This document shows, one piece after another, positions 11,899 to 12,476 of a DNA stretch of 12,476 bases (position 1 is the stretch's first letter; each line of letters starts with the position of its first letter). This DNA comes from Panacagrimonas sp. (GTDB taxonomy: Bacteria > Pseudomonadota > Gammaproteobacteria > Nevskiales > Nevskiaceae). The position numbers were made by a program, and so were the translations under genes. The stretch covers positions 1 through 12,476 of the forward strand of contig JAJFJX010000086.1 of assembly GCA_021773655.1 (NCBI GenBank). Direction: 5' to 3'. The notes under the pieces were generated by a model. The model made no database searches and had not been told where the DNA came from. It saw only the letters and a list, made by a program, of their open reading frames with translations.

Positions 11899-12476
11899 TC
11901 AGTAGATCGCCGGCACCAGAGCCACCGCCAGCACGCCGAAGAGGAGCACCAGCGGCAGGCCGAATCGGGCGAAGTCGCACACGGTGTAGCCGCCCGGGCC
12001 CATCACCATCAGGTTGGTCTGGTAGGCCATGGGCGTGGCGAACGAGGCCGAGCAGCCGACGATGACGGTGATGGTGACGGCGTGTGCCGAAAGGCCGGCG
12101 CCCGAACCCGCCGCCAGCGCCAGCGGCATGGTCAGCGCCACCGCAGCGGCGTTTGAGACCAGGGAGGTGACCAGTGCGGCAACCAGGAAGATTGCGGCCA
12201 CCACCAGACGCGGTCGGTCGCCGGCGGCCTCGATGGCCGTGTGGGCGATGGGCGCCAGCACACCGCTGCTGTCGAGCGCGTTGCCGATGCCGATGGCGGC
12301 GGCGATGACGATCAGCATCGACCAGTCGATCGACTGGCGAGCCTTGGCCAGCGTGGTGCAGCGACCCGCCAGGATCACTGCCGCCGCCAGGAATGCGCCC
12401 TGCATCACGGTCCACAGCCCCAGCGCGTTGCCCAGCACCATGGCCGCGGTGGCGGCCAGCGCCAGCGCCGGACGCT
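11899..12476 (-). CDS. SLC13-family permease, C-terminal part (5' end outside the window)
   Basis: 191 residues of a polytopic inner-membrane carrier, open to the window edge; the start is beyond 12476. It contains about five hydrophobic segments. The family repeat signature TSLVSNAAAVALTMPLAL lies near the middle, followed by CSASFATPMAYQTNLMVMGP, close to the ASFATPxGYQTNxMVxGPGGY pattern of SLC13/DASS and related ion-transporter permeases (COG0471). These carry anions such as dicarboxylates, sulfate or citrate with Na+ or H+; the substrate cannot be told from this part. The missing N-terminal part may carry TrkA-C (RCK_C) domains, as many relatives do. The gene ends with a normal C-terminal hydrophobic helix (LVLLFGVLAVALVPAIY) and converges with the HNH gene. 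Confidence 0.88.
   Translation of the reverse strand, partial: RPALALAATAAMVLGNALGLWTVMQGAFLAAAVILAGRCTTLAKARQSIDWSMLIVIAAAIGIGNALDSSGVLAPIAHTAIEAAGDRPRLVVAAIFLVAALVTSLVSNAAAVALTMPLALAAGSGAGLSAHAVTITVIVGCSASFATPMAYQTNLMVMGPGGYTVCDFARFGLPLVLLFGVLAVALVPAIY

Overview
The window is GC-rich DNA of gammaproteobacterial type. The gene content (MinCDE, a long-form PurC, a phasin with a Lys/Ala tail, YihY/BrkB, a COG2308/COG2307 pair) suggests Xanthomonadales (Lysobacterales) or a near relative. This assignment is by eye from protein resemblance and is not a phylogenetic result. I see no phage, integron, insertion sequence, CRISPR array, tRNA or rRNA. Most of the window is ordinary chromosome; the unusual parts are one odd regulator, several regulatory or structural DNA elements and one poorly understood enzyme pair.

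Layout. (1) 1-662: the C-terminal half of transcription terminator Rho, cut by the window edge. (2) 663-890: a convergent intergenic region holding two head-to-head, near-identical imperfect palindromes, which looks like a REPIN-type element. (3) 891-3917: a purine block. purD (minus) and purC (plus) flank a 192-residue protein that is a complete LuxR-type autoinducer-binding domain with no HTH DNA-binding domain. (4) 3977-4863: a short protein with a basic tail (DUF6489-like) convergent with a phasin-like gene. The phasin promoter carries a perfect -35 box and TGC-rich palindromes matching the known operator of the PHA regulator PhaR. (5) 5072-6412: a YihY/BrkB-family membrane protein. (6) 6509-8457: the minC-minD-minE division-site operon on the minus strand, with a roughly 107-nt gap between minC and minD. 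(7) 8563-11012: a tightly coupled pair, circularly permuted ATP-grasp (COG2308) then alpha-E protein (COG2307), overlapping by one base. (8) 11217-11837: an HNH endonuclease preceded by an AT-rich, hairpin-bearing leader. (9) 11899 to the end: the C-terminal part of an SLC13-family permease on the minus strand.

How the genes work together. MinC, MinD and MinE form one functional unit (oscillating inhibitor of FtsZ). PurD and PurC act in the same pathway (steps 2 and 7 or 8 of IMP synthesis) but are transcribed apart. The phasin, and perhaps its convergent neighbour, belong to polyhydroxyalkanoate granule biology. The ATP-grasp/alpha-E pair is a candidate peptide-tagging or peptide-synthesis module whose usual transglutaminase and proteasome-like partners are absent here. 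The most unusual items are the HTH-less LuxR-type receptor, the PhaR-like operator layout, and the ATP-grasp/alpha-E pair without its partners.
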